DNA of 64,000 nucleotides from Chthoniobacter flavus (GCA_945878135.1 CAMDUL010000001.1:124001-188000); one strand, 5' to 3'. Numbered from the stretch's first letter, positions 34,698-42,934 are shown. Numbers and translations: made by a program. Notes: generated by a model from the letters alone, not told the origin.

Positions 34698-35846
34698 CTA
34701 CTTCAGCGCGGGAACATCAAGCCAGCGGCGCTCGGACCAGGATTGCAAACCGAGTTCGGCCAACTGCACGCCCTTGGCCCCCTCGCGCAGCGACCACGGG
34801 AACGGCTCGTCTTTGACCACGTGGCGCAGGAAAAGCTCCCACTCCACTTTGAAAGCATTGTCGAAAACATCGTTGGTCGGTTGGGTGATCCAGCCGTCCT
34901 TGTAGTCGACGGGGCTGTCCATGTCCGGATTCCACACGCAGCGCGGCGTGGCCGAAGCGTGCTGCACCGTGCAATTGCGCAGGCCGGCCACTGCCGAACC
35001 TTCCGTCCCGTCGACCTGCAGCGTGAGCAGGTCGTCGCGCTTCACGCGCACACTCCAAGACGAATTGAAGTGGCAGATGACACCGTTGGTCAATTCGAAC
35101 GTGGCATAAGCCGAATCGTCCGCCGTGCACTGGTAGGGCTTGCCTCTCTCGTCCCAACGCCGCGGGATGTGCGTGGCCCCGAGACAGCTGAGCGACTTGA
35201 TCTCCCCGAAGAGATTCTGGATGACGTATTGCCAGTGGCACAGCATGTCGACGATGATGCCGCCGTCGTCTTCCTTGCGGTAGTTCCACGACGGACGCTG
35301 CAACTTCTCGTGCTCGCCGGTAAAAACCCAGTAGCCGAACTCTCCGCGCACGGAGAGGATCCGGCCGAAGAAGCCGGTGTCGACGAGGTATTTCAGCTTG
35401 AGCAGCCCCGGGAGCCAGAGCTTGTCCTGCACCACGCCGTTTTTGAGCCCGGCCTCCTCGACCTCCCGCGCCAAGGCGAGGGCTTCCGCCGAGGTGGTGG
35501 CGGTCGGCTTCTCGCAATAAATGTGCTTCCCGGCGGCGATCGCCTTGCGCACGCCGACCGGACGCTGACCGGTCAGCGTGGCGTCGAAATAAATGATGTT
35601 GTGCTTGTCCTTGAGCGCCGCATCGAGATCCGTCGTGTAGCGCTTGACGCCCGTGCGCGCGGCCAACGCGGCGAGCTTGGCTTCGCTCCGCCCGACCAGG
35701 ATCGGATCGGGCATGATGACTTCGTCGTCGCTGATTTTCACGCCGCCCTGGTCGATGATGGCCTTGATCGAACGGATCAGGTGCTGGTTGGTCCCCATGC
35801 GCCCGGTCACGCCGTTCATGATGATTCCCACGCTGTGTGTTTTCAT
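34698..35846 (-). CDS. Gfo/Idh/MocA-family oxidoreductase
   Basis: A 382-residue NAD(P)-dependent dehydrogenase. The Rossmann part begins VGIIMNGVTGRMGTN, which is unusual because the glycine motif is spread as GVTGRMG. The family lysine is in IYCEKPTATT (about 113), followed by the beta-sheet substrate domain with DDGGIIVDMLCHW. These enzymes oxidise or reduce sugars and sugar acids at C1-C3. Within this operon it could act on a uronate or its product, but no step clearly demands it. An AT-rich 68-base gap lies upstream. Confidence 0.88.
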   Translation of the reverse strand: MKTHSVGIIMNGVTGRMGTNQHLIRSIKAIIDQGGVKISDDEVIMPDPILVGRSEAKLAALAARTGVKRYTTDLDAALKDKHNIIYFDATLTGQRPVGVRKAIAAGKHIYCEKPTATTSAEALALAREVEEAGLKNGVVQDKLWLPGLLKLKYLVDTGFFGRILSVRGEFGYWVFTGEHEKLQRPSWNYRKEDDGGIIVDMLCHWQYVIQNLFGEIKSLSCLGATHIPRRWDERGKPYQCTADDSAYATFELTNGVICHFNSSWSVRVKRDDLLTLQVDGTEGSAVAGLRNCTVQHASATPRCVWNPDMDSPVDYKDGWITQPTNDVFDNAFKVEWELFLRHVVKDEPFPWSLREGAKGVQLAELGLQSWSERRWLDVPALK

Positions 35847-35909
35847 AAGTTTTAATTTTGTAGGTCTTAAGCGAAGAGCTGGAGCGAAGTTTGCATTTCT
35901 TAAAACTTA
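35846..35909. promoter_or_regulatory. AT-rich internal operon gap with 10-bp inverted repeat
   Basis: TAAGTTTTAA (35846-35855) and TTAAAACTTA (35900-35909) are exact inverted copies separated by 44 bases, between the cupin stop and the oxidoreductase start. The stretch up to 35935 is very low in GC for this genome. It may be an internal promoter or operator, or a processing hairpin that sets different levels for the two halves of the operon. Confidence 0.4.
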
Positions 35910-35914
35910 CAAAC

Positions 35915-36373
35915 TTAATTCTTTAAACTTTCCGGCTTAACCGTGCATTGCGGCTGCGCCCCCTCGGGCAGCGCTGGCACGTCAACACCGGCGACCGGCA
36001 AAGTCCCGGCCAGCTCCTGCTTCCAGTGCGCCACGTCGCCGGCCGGACCGTAGACATAGATCATGCGCATCGGGGTGGAGCCGGTGTTGGTCAGTTGATG
36101 GAAAATACCCGACGGAATGTAAGCGGCTTGACCGGCTTTGATCGCGCGACGCTCTTCGCCGAGGCACATCTCCCCCTCGCCTTCGACGATGAAATAAATC
36201 TCCTCCTGATCCTGGTTATGCCAAGGGACCTGCCCGCCGTTCGGCTCGAGCGTGACATGGCCCATGGCGAAGTTGGTCGCCTGGATCGGGGACATCCCCC
36301 CGACGAGGTTCTGCGTGCGGCGCCGCGCGGGATACGTGCGGCCTTCGATCTTGGCGAGGTCGGCGATGATCAT
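35915..36373 (-). CDS. Cupin-domain protein (KdgF-like candidate)
   Basis: A 152-residue single-domain cupin. Motif 1 appears as VPWHNQDQEEIYFIVEGEGEM (metal ligands His, Glu), and motif 2 as GQAAYIPSGIFHQLTNTG. Metal-dependent cupins in this kind of operon include KdgF, which opens unsaturated uronates to the 4-deoxy-5-keto form; KdgF is usually a little shorter (about 110 residues). The neighbouring GH88 would produce exactly that substrate. The start ATG overlaps the GH88 stop (ATGA), so the two are tightly coupled. The function is inference from context. Confidence 0.85.
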   Translation of the reverse strand: MIIADLAKIEGRTYPARRRTQNLVGGMSPIQATNFAMGHVTLEPNGGQVPWHNQDQEEIYFIVEGEGEMCLGEERRAIKAGQAAYIPSGIFHQLTNTGSTPMRMIYVYGPAGDVAHWKQELAGTLPVAGVDVPALPEGAQPQCTVKPESLKN

Positions 36374-37746
36374 GAATAGAAGGTCAGATAAGGTCCGCTG
36401 CCGGAAAGACGCAGGAGATACAGGGCCAGTTCACGCGCGTGGTAATCGCCCCACATCGCCGCCTCGCCGCACGGCACCTTGCGTCCGGATGGAATGTGAT
36501 CCCATCCGTTCGGACGGTGGTAAACCGTGTGCAAGAGCAATCCCTCGTGGTGGGGATCGCTGCTCAGGTAAGGCTCGGCGAAAAGTGTCCTGGCTGTGGT
36601 GAGACCCGCCGCCGTGTATTTACGACCGGATTCCGCATCGCCGTGGGTTTCCAGCCAACGCCCGAGACGCAAGAGACCCTGCGCGGAAATGGCCGCGGCG
36701 GAACTGTCAACCGGTTCGTACTCGTTGAACGGCTCGGCCGGACGATCGAGGTAATTCCCCATCCCGGCCAAGCCCGGCGCACCCGTGTCCCAGTAAGGAA
36801 TACCGTCGGTCGGCGTGTGTTCCAGGTAGAAATCGGCCGCCGCTTTGGCCGTCTCGAGGAAACGCGCCAGGACGGCGTCTTTGCCGCCGTAAAGTGCGAA
36901 TTCCTCCGCCGGCAGAGTCTCGAGAAATTCGAGTTGCTCGGGGTAGCCGCACAGCACCCACGCATGCCCGCGCGTCCACGTGGTGAAAGGCGAGTAGCCC
37001 TGCTGCGAACTCGGACACCGATAGTTGCCGTCATTGGTGTTGAACACCGACTCATGCACCACACGCCCCCGGACGTCGTAGATGTCGCGCTCTTTGCCGA
37101 AATACACATTGTAGCGCGAAGTAGTGTCCGCGTGCTGGATGATGCGTCCGAGCAACGACACGGCCTTGTCATTCTCCCCCATCAACCGGTGACCGAGCAA
37201 ATGCGCCACGGCCAAAGCGCGCATGGTGCGGATCGTATCGGAAAACAGGGAATGCGGTCCGTTGAAGGAATAAACATACCCGAGTTCCGGCGTGAGCTGC
37301 GTCCAGCGCGCCGCCTGCACCGCGCCGCTGGCCTTGAGCGCGAGATCGTAGAAATGACCCTCCCAGGCATCCGCCGGCAAGCGCCCCTCGCGGAGCAGAC
37401 GCCTCAGGTTGCCGTAGGTGCTCACATTGTTGAACCCGTGGTCGTGCACGCCGATGTGCGTGACGTGCGGGGCCATCAACTTGAGCGTCCCCTCCCGCCC
37501 GATGCGCAGCATCTCCTCGTCGCCGGTGGCGTCGAACTGCAGAATGGCCGCGCCGAACTGGAAACCCTGCGTCCACTCCGTCCAACCGCGCGAGGTATAG
37601 CGCCCGTCGATCGTGAAAACCGGGGTGCCGTCCGCGTCTTTCCACCGCTCCTGTAGCGCGCGGATCTTCGGGGCGGACGCGGCGAAGACATCGCGGGCAG
37701 GTTTTTCCAGGCTCTGCGCCGTGAGGGTCGGGTCGATCTTGATCAT
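36370..37746 (-). CDS. Glycoside hydrolase family 88 (unsaturated glucuronyl hydrolase)
   Basis: A 458-residue enzyme predicted to hydrolyse the terminal delta-4,5-unsaturated uronic acid from oligosaccharides made by polysaccharide lyases. The (alpha/alpha)6 barrel shows FNNVSTYGNL, FSDTIRTMRAL (active-site Asp), QQGYSPFTTWTRGHAWVLCG, PVDSSAAAISAQGL and WGDYHARELALYLL. All of these fall where GH88 members have them. No signal peptide is visible, so it acts in the cytoplasm on imported oligosaccharides. It is the second gene of the operon, 15 bases after the SDR. Confidence 0.9.
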   Translation of the reverse strand: MIKIDPTLTAQSLEKPARDVFAASAPKIRALQERWKDADGTPVFTIDGRYTSRGWTEWTQGFQFGAAILQFDATGDEEMLRIGREGTLKLMAPHVTHIGVHDHGFNNVSTYGNLRRLLREGRLPADAWEGHFYDLALKASGAVQAARWTQLTPELGYVYSFNGPHSLFSDTIRTMRALAVAHLLGHRLMGENDKAVSLLGRIIQHADTTSRYNVYFGKERDIYDVRGRVVHESVFNTNDGNYRCPSSQQGYSPFTTWTRGHAWVLCGYPEQLEFLETLPAEEFALYGGKDAVLARFLETAKAAADFYLEHTPTDGIPYWDTGAPGLAGMGNYLDRPAEPFNEYEPVDSSAAAISAQGLLRLGRWLETHGDAESGRKYTAAGLTTARTLFAEPYLSSDPHHEGLLLHTVYHRPNGWDHIPSGRKVPCGEAAMWGDYHARELALYLLRLSGSGPYLTFYS

Positions 37747-37761
37747 AGAAAACTTCCGGTA

Positions 37762-38550
37762 TCAGAGGCGCCGCAGTTGGAATCCGCCATCCACGTCGAT
37801 CACGCTCCCCGTGCTGAAGGGGAAGTCGCCGCGGCACAGCGCGGCCACGGACAATCCGACATCCTCCGGCGTGCCCCAGCGCTGCTGCGGGACCAGGCCC
37901 TCGGCGATCAGCTTGTCGTATTTGCCGGTCACCCCCGCGGTCATGTCGGTCTTCATGATCCCCGGGCGCACCTCGTAGACTTGCACGCCTTCGGAGGCGA
38001 GGCGGACGGACCACAATTGCGCAGCCATGGCGAGGCCGGCCTTGGCGATGCAGTATTCGCCGCGGTTCACCGAGGCGGTGTGGACGGAAATCGAGGTGAC
38101 GAAAACAAGTTTGTATCCCCCGGGGAGCAGCGACTGGCCGGGATGGGCCAGCCACCACCGGGCCGCGAGCTGGCTGAGGAAATACGGGCCGCGCAAGTTG
38201 ACCGCGATGACCTCGTCGAAATTTTCTTCATCCGCCTCCGTGATATCGGCCCGCACCTTCGGAGCGATGCCCGCATTGTTGACCAGTCCGTCGAGACGGC
38301 CGAACTCGCCGAGCACCGCGTCGATCATGGCCCGACGCTCGGTCGCCGATGACAATTGGGCGGACACGGGAAAGAATCTCTGGTCCGCCTCCCGCGCGGC
38401 CCCGCGGCAAAGCTCAACCGCTTCATCGGCCGCCGCGCGGTTGCTCGCGTAGTGGACCGCGACATCGTAACCCTCCTTGGCCAGGGAGATCGCGACCCCG
38501 CGGCCGAGGCCGCGGCTCGCGCCGGTGACGAGGATAACAGGTCGTGGCAT
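37762..38550 (-). CDS. SDR-family oxidoreductase (keto-sugar/uronate reductase candidate)
   Basis: A 262-residue short-chain dehydrogenase. The cofactor motif is TGASRGLGRG (about 9-18), with NNAG and the catalytic Ser, Tyr and Lys in TSIS...EYCIAKAG. The C-terminal GSVIDVDGG is standard. It resembles the group annotated as 3-ketoacyl-ACP reductase (PRK12745-like), but as first gene of an operon with GH88, KDG kinase and KDPG aldolase, reduction of 4-deoxy-hexulosuronate to KDG (KduD-like or DEH reductase-like) is likelier. I used ATG 38550; the 60-residue ORF-track extension covers the divergent promoter. Confidence 0.88.
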   Translation of the reverse strand: MPRPVILVTGASRGLGRGVAISLAKEGYDVAVHYASNRAAADEAVELCRGAAREADQRFFPVSAQLSSATERRAMIDAVLGEFGRLDGLVNNAGIAPKVRADITEADEENFDEVIAVNLRGPYFLSQLAARWWLAHPGQSLLPGGYKLVFVTSISVHTASVNRGEYCIAKAGLAMAAQLWSVRLASEGVQVYEVRPGIMKTDMTAGVTGKYDKLIAEGLVPQQRWGTPEDVGLSVAALCRGDFPFSTGSVIDVDGGFQLRRL

Positions 38551-38606
38551 AATCAGACCCTGCGCCGAAAACTCGACCGGAGCCATGGGCGAAAACGCTT
38601 TATTCC

Positions 38607-38633
38607 GCACAAAAACGACTTTATTTATTGTGC
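38607..38633. promoter_or_regulatory. Candidate operator palindrome between SDR operon and AraC gene
   Basis: GCACAAAAACGACTTTATTTATTGTGC has exact 6-bp arms (GCACAA/TTGTGC), extending to 8 of 9 matches, around an AT-rich centre. It lies in the 85-base divergent region and touches the AraC start at 38636. Autoregulation and control of the catabolic operon by the AraC protein is the natural inference. Confidence 0.5.
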
Positions 38634-38635
38634 TG

Positions 38636-39451
38636 ATGCCGAAAGCTCTGTCCGCCCCCGTGGCGCCCATTGTCCTGCGCCGCCTCCGGTTGCGCTGCGG
38701 GGACTGGTCGGTGCGCGCCCTGCGGGTCAACCGCCATCTGCAACCTTTCGAGCGTTACGCGCCGCACCGGCACCCGCACGGCCAACTGCTGCTCTACCTG
38801 CGCGGCCGCGGCGAGCAGCGCGTCGGACGGCAACGCTACCCCGCCGGGCCCGGCACGGTCTTTTTCATCCCGCCCGGACGGATCCATGAATTCCGCGAGC
38901 AGGCACCGCGCCGCGCCATCTGCCTGGTGGCCGACCTCGGCGGCGCCGCGCCGAAGCGCAGCGGCTTCCGCCGCGGACACCTCTCCGCCGAGTCCCTCGC
39001 CTCCGTGCGGCAGCAGGTCGCGGCCTTGTCTGCGGAGAACGGCCGCCATCTCGACCTGACCGCCGGCGGGGCCGCCCTGCTTATCCTCGACGCCTGCCGC
39101 CGCGCTTGCGCCGGCGAATCATCCGGCCCGCGAGCCGGTTCGGCCATCCTCGGCCGGCTGCAACGGGCATGGCGGAGCAGTGAGGACGGACATTGGCCGC
39201 GACCGGGTGAGCTGGCGCGGCGCACCGGTCTGCAAAAGGACTATCTCAACCGCCTGGTGCGGCGCGCCTGCGGCTTGACCCTCGGGCAATGGCGCGACCG
39301 CGAACTGCTCCGCGTCGCGGAAAATGAACTCAAACGCGGCGTTCGCGTCGGTGCGGTTTCCGCGTCCCTCGGCTTCAGCGACCCGAGCTACTTCGCCCGC
39401 TGGTTCCGCAAACAGACCGGCCTGCCGCCCTCGCACTGGTCTCCCTCCTGA
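38636..39451 (+). CDS. AraC-family transcriptional regulator
   Basis: A 271-residue regulator with an N-terminal cupin sensor (HRHPHGQLLLYLRGRGEQ, PGTVFFIPPGRIHEF) and a C-terminal double helix-turn-helix. The latter is visible as LARRTGLQKDYLNRLVRRACGLTLGQW and VSASLGFSDPSYFARWFRKQTGLPP. It is divergent from the uronate-type operon and probably activates it on binding a pathway sugar. The start is uncertain: ATG 38636 puts the palindrome just upstream but has no Shine-Dalgarno, while ATG 38585 has GGAG close upstream but would embed the palindrome in the gene. Confidence 0.88.
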   Translation: MPKALSAPVAPIVLRRLRLRCGDWSVRALRVNRHLQPFERYAPHRHPHGQLLLYLRGRGEQRVGRQRYPAGPGTVFFIPPGRIHEFREQAPRRAICLVADLGGAAPKRSGFRRGHLSAESLASVRQQVAALSAENGRHLDLTAGGAALLILDACRRACAGESSGPRAGSAILGRLQRAWRSSEDGHWPRPGELARRTGLQKDYLNRLVRRACGLTLGQWRDRELLRVAENELKRGVRVGAVSASLGFSDPSYFARWFRKQTGLPPSHWSPS

Positions 39452-39459
39452 TATCCCCG

Positions 39460-40209
39460 ATGCCGGATGTTTCTTCCCCGTGGGTCTGGGCGCTGGCCCT
39501 GACCGCCGCCTTCTGCGTTGGCCTGTCCAAGACCGGATTCGGCGGGCTCGGCATCGTCGCCGTCTCCCTCTTCGCCCAACTGTATCCGGCCAAGGAATCA
39601 ACCGGCGCACTGCTCCCGCTGCTGATCTTCGCGGACCTTATCGCCGTGTGGTTCTACCGAAGCCATGCCAACTGGCCGGACCTGGCCAAGCTCCTGCCCG
39701 CCACCCTCGCCGGCATCGTCTGCGGGTGGTGGCTCATGCCGCGGATCCCGGACCACGCTTTCATCGTGCTGCTCGGATGGGTCATTCTCGGACTGACGGT
39801 CCTGGCCACCGCGCAACGCCTCCGGCCCTCAATGATGAGCCGCATCGACCATCACCCTTGGCTCGGTCTCGTCGCCGGTTGGGCCACGGGCGTGACCACC
39901 ATGCTGGCCAACGCGGCCGGGGCCATTGCCGCGTTCTATTTCCTCGCCCGGCGGATGGACAAAATGACTTTCGTGGGCACCGCGGCCTGGTTTTTCCTCA
40001 TCATCAACGTGGCCAAAATCCCTTTCAGCGTGCACCTCGGCCTGCTCACAGCCTCCTCGCTCCGCTTCGACGCCCTGCTCCTCCCGGTTGTACTCGCCGG
40101 CGCCGTGGCGGGTCGCCTTATCCTGCGCCGCGTTCCGCAACGCGTCTTCGAATGGGTCACCATCGCCCTGGCCGGTGCGGCGGCGCTGCGGCTCGTTCTC
40201 GCCTCTTGA
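39460..40209 (+). CDS. TSUP (TauE/SafE-type) membrane transporter
   Basis: A 249-residue inner-membrane protein with about eight hydrophobic segments. AFCVGLSKTGFGGLGIVAV near the N-terminus and GWATGVTTMLANAAGAIAAFYFLA in the middle are the duplicated family motifs (GxGGG-like and ANAAG). Family members move sulfite, sulfoacetate or other organosulfur or C2 compounds across the membrane. It begins 8 bases after the AraC stop, so it probably shares its transcript and may export or import an anion linked to the operon. Confidence 0.9.
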   Translation: MPDVSSPWVWALALTAAFCVGLSKTGFGGLGIVAVSLFAQLYPAKESTGALLPLLIFADLIAVWFYRSHANWPDLAKLLPATLAGIVCGWWLMPRIPDHAFIVLLGWVILGLTVLATAQRLRPSMMSRIDHHPWLGLVAGWATGVTTMLANAAGAIAAFYFLARRMDKMTFVGTAAWFFLIINVAKIPFSVHLGLLTASSLRFDALLLPVVLAGAVAGRLILRRVPQRVFEWVTIALAGAAALRLVLAS

Positions 40210-40237
40210 CGGGAAAAAGCGGGACGGGGAATTAGAC

Positions 40238-41332
40238 GTGGCGTCACTCTCCCCGACCGGCTACCACAAATCCGTGCCCCGGCCCCGCCTCATCGCCATC
40301 GCCCTGCTTCTGCTCGTCTCCGCCGCAACGGCGTCGACCGCGCCCCCGATGACGGAACTCCTCACGCCGCCCCCCTCCGACGGACCCTTTGTCGTCCAGA
40401 CCGGCTTCCAGTTGCTCGACATCAACACGATCGACGACCAGAGCGAGACCTTCTCGTTCACCGGCATCTTGTCCGTGCAATGGAAAGACGAGCGCCAAGC
40501 ATTCGACCCGGCGGCCGAGGGTGTTCCGGAAAAATTTTACCAGGGCAATTTCCAATTCAACGAGATCGCGACCTCTTGGTATCCGGAAATCTCCCTGCTC
40601 AACACCTCCGGCCCGTTCGAGAAAGGCGAGCCGCTCCTCCGCATCCGGCCCGACGGCACCAGCATTCTGGTCACGCCGGTCAGCGCCACAGCGAAGTCCG
40701 GACTGCACCTCCGCCGCTATCCCTTCGACCGCCAGACTCTCCGGGCTGTCTTTGCCATGCCGGGCTACACGGATTCCGAGGTAGTCATGCAAACCCTGCC
40801 GCTGCCGTCTCTCGCTCCCTCGGAAATCCGCGTCCCGCAGTGGGTGCTGACCCGGACGCACGCCCTGACCGAGACCGTGCTTCCGACCGCTCCCGGCCTG
40901 CCGGGACGCACCTCGGTCTTCGTTTTCGAAACAGAGGTCAAACGGCAGGGCGCTTTTGTCATGCGTTTGGTCATCGGTCCCCTCCTCCTCGTCGTCATCC
41001 TGTCCTGGTCGGTCTTCTGGATGGATCGCGCCTCGGTCGGCGACCGGATGAGCGTGTCCTTCGTCGGCTTGCTTACCGCCGTCGCCTACCAGATCGTCCT
41101 CGGCGACATCCTCCCGCACATTTCCTACCTCACCGCGGTCAACGTCTTCGTCAATATCAGCTTCATGACGATGTGCGCCAGTATCGTGGTGAATCTGTTC
41201 GTCGGCGAATTCAACCGCGAGGGCCGGGCCGCCGAGGCCGATGCGCTGGATAACCGGTGCAAGAGAATCTTCCCCATCGTCTATTTTTCGCTCATCGTGG
41301 TGACCATCCTGATTTTCACCCTCAAATTCTGA
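40238..41332 (+). CDS. Pentameric ligand-gated ion channel (Cys-loop superfamily, prokaryotic type)
   Basis: A 364-residue membrane channel homologue of GLIC/ELIC and nicotinic receptors. After a signal peptide (PRLIAIALLLLVSAATA) comes an extracellular ligand-binding domain of about 200 residues with the conserved WxD-type VQWKDERQAF and RRYPFDRQTLR. M1 (MRLVIGPLLLVVILSWSVFW, about 240-260, with its Pro), M2 and M3 (RMSVSFVGLLTAV to CASIVVNLFV, about 268-322) and M4 (PIVYFSLIVVTILIFTLKF) follow. There is no Cys-loop disulfide, as usual in bacteria. I chose GTG 40238 for the GGGGA 7 bases upstream; GTG 40274 is possible. Ligand and ion selectivity are unknown. Confidence 0.9.
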   Translation: MASLSPTGYHKSVPRPRLIAIALLLLVSAATASTAPPMTELLTPPPSDGPFVVQTGFQLLDINTIDDQSETFSFTGILSVQWKDERQAFDPAAEGVPEKFYQGNFQFNEIATSWYPEISLLNTSGPFEKGEPLLRIRPDGTSILVTPVSATAKSGLHLRRYPFDRQTLRAVFAMPGYTDSEVVMQTLPLPSLAPSEIRVPQWVLTRTHALTETVLPTAPGLPGRTSVFVFETEVKRQGAFVMRLVIGPLLLVVILSWSVFWMDRASVGDRMSVSFVGLLTAVAYQIVLGDILPHISYLTAVNVFVNISFMTMCASIVVNLFVGEFNREGRAAEADALDNRCKRIFPIVYFSLIVVTILIFTLKF

Positions 41333-41333
41333 G

Positions 41334-41358
41334 CTCCCCGGCCTGCCGCCCCGGGGAG
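41334..41358. terminator. GC-rich hairpin between convergent genes
   Basis: CTCCCCGG and CCGGGGAG form an exact 8-bp stem with a 9-base loop, immediately between the ion channel stop (41332) and the stop of the binding-protein gene (41360). No T-tract follows on either strand, so it would be a weak bidirectional terminator or an mRNA 3'-end stabiliser. Confidence 0.45.
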
Positions 41359-41359
41359 G

Positions 41360-42934
41360 TCAATCCTCCGCGCTCCGCCAGAACATCGACTTCAGCGGAT
41401 GCTCGTCGAGCACATTGCCCTCGAGACCCCTGAGCTTGTTTCCATCGTAAAGCTGGATGCCGACATAAAAATAAAGCGGACAAACCGGCATCTGCTCGCA
41501 GACTAGAAGCTTCTCCGCCCTGCGCAGGATTTCATGCCGCTTGGCCGCATCGGTCTCCGCCGCAGCCTCGGCTATCAGGCCGTCGTAACGCGGATCGCTC
41601 CATCCCGTGCGGTTGTTCCCGCCACCGGTGACAAACATGTCGAGAAAGGTGTTGGGATCCGGATAATCCCCCACCCAACTGGAGCGCGCAATGTCATAAT
41701 CGAGACGGCTCATCGAGTTGAGATACACCTTCCACTCCTGCCGCAGGAGTTGCACGTTCACGCCCAGCAACTGCCGCCACATGCTCTGCAGTTCCACCGC
41801 GATGGCTTCGTTCAGTTCGCCCTCGCTGTAAAGGTAGTTGACCATGGGAAAGCCCTCGCCCTCCGGAAACCCCGCTTCGGCCAGCAGGCGCCGCGCCTCT
41901 TCGATATTGCGTCCGCCACACTCGCCGAACGGCACATAGCCGCCCGCGCCCGGCGGCACGAAGCTGTCCGCCGGCAATTCCCCCGCCCGCGTGATGCGGT
42001 CGACGATGGACTGCTTGTCGATGACCAGACTGAACGCCCGCCGCACCCGCTCGTCCGTGAACGGCCCTTTCTCGCAATTATAGCGCAGGAAATAGGTGCC
42101 GAGAAACGGGGCCGCATGAAAATCGTCCCGCTTCTTGATCTCGCCGAGCAAGGCCGGCGGCACCAGACCCTTGTCCATCATCAGGTCGGCCTGGCCGCTC
42201 GCGTAGAGGTTGAAGGCCGTGTTGGCCTTGCTCACCGGAATGACATCGATGGTTTCCATCGCGACCTTGTCCGCATTCCAATAGCGGGGATTTTTCCGCA
42301 GCCGGATGCGGTCGTTGAGACGCCACGATTCGAGCACGTAGGCACCATTGCTCACCAGGTTGCCGGGCTTGATCCAATTGTCCCCGTGCCTGGCGATCGC
42401 GTGGAGCGGCACCGGCAACAGCGTGACGAACGAGCAGAGATCCAAAAAGAACGGCGTGGGATTTTCCAATTCGACCCGCAGCGTGCGGGCATCGGGCGCG
42501 GTCACTCCGACCCCTGCGAAGTCGGTCATTCCGCCCTCGTTGAACGCCTTGGCATTTTTGACGTAATGCAACTGGTACGCGTATTCCGATGCCGTGGCCG
42601 GATCGAGGGTCCGCCGCCACGACTCGACAAAATCCCGCGCGGTCAGCGGCGTTCCGTCACTCCAGACAAGCCCTTCGCGCAGCGTGAAGGTGTAGACCCG
42701 GCCGTCCGCGGAAACCTCCCAGTGCTCGGCCATCCCCGGCTGCGGCTTCCCCCTCTGGTCGAAGGTCAGCAAGCCCTCGAACAACGCATTGGCCACCCGG
42801 CCCTCCGGTTGGCCCGTGATCAAGGCCGGGTCGAGCGTTTCGGGTTCCGCGCCGTTGAGAAAAACCAGATCGGCCCGCGGCTGCGGCGAGCAACCGCTGC
42901 AGAGCAGGAACGCGAACAAAAGCAGAAAAGGCAC
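41360..42934 (-). CDS. Peptide/oligosaccharide ABC transporter substrate-binding lipoprotein (SBP family 5)
   Basis: A 524-residue OppA-type binding protein. The signal MPFLLLFAFLLCSGC ends in a lipobox (LCSGC), so it is membrane-anchored. FLNGAEPETLDPALITGQPEGRVANALFEGL is the family entry, and LREGLVWSDGTPLTARDFVESWRR, RKNPRYWN and GAGGYVPFG follow as in oligopeptide-binding proteins. No permease or ATPase genes are nearby, so it would have to work with an Opp/Dpp system encoded elsewhere or act as a sensor or recycling protein. Confidence 0.92.
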   Translation of the reverse strand: MPFLLLFAFLLCSGCSPQPRADLVFLNGAEPETLDPALITGQPEGRVANALFEGLLTFDQRGKPQPGMAEHWEVSADGRVYTFTLREGLVWSDGTPLTARDFVESWRRTLDPATASEYAYQLHYVKNAKAFNEGGMTDFAGVGVTAPDARTLRVELENPTPFFLDLCSFVTLLPVPLHAIARHGDNWIKPGNLVSNGAYVLESWRLNDRIRLRKNPRYWNADKVAMETIDVIPVSKANTAFNLYASGQADLMMDKGLVPPALLGEIKKRDDFHAAPFLGTYFLRYNCEKGPFTDERVRRAFSLVIDKQSIVDRITRAGELPADSFVPPGAGGYVPFGECGGRNIEEARRLLAEAGFPEGEGFPMVNYLYSEGELNEAIAVELQSMWRQLLGVNVQLLRQEWKVYLNSMSRLDYDIARSSWVGDYPDPNTFLDMFVTGGGNNRTGWSDPRYDGLIAEAAAETDAAKRHEILRRAEKLLVCEQMPVCPLYFYVGIQLYDGNKLRGLEGNVLDEHPLKSMFWRSAED

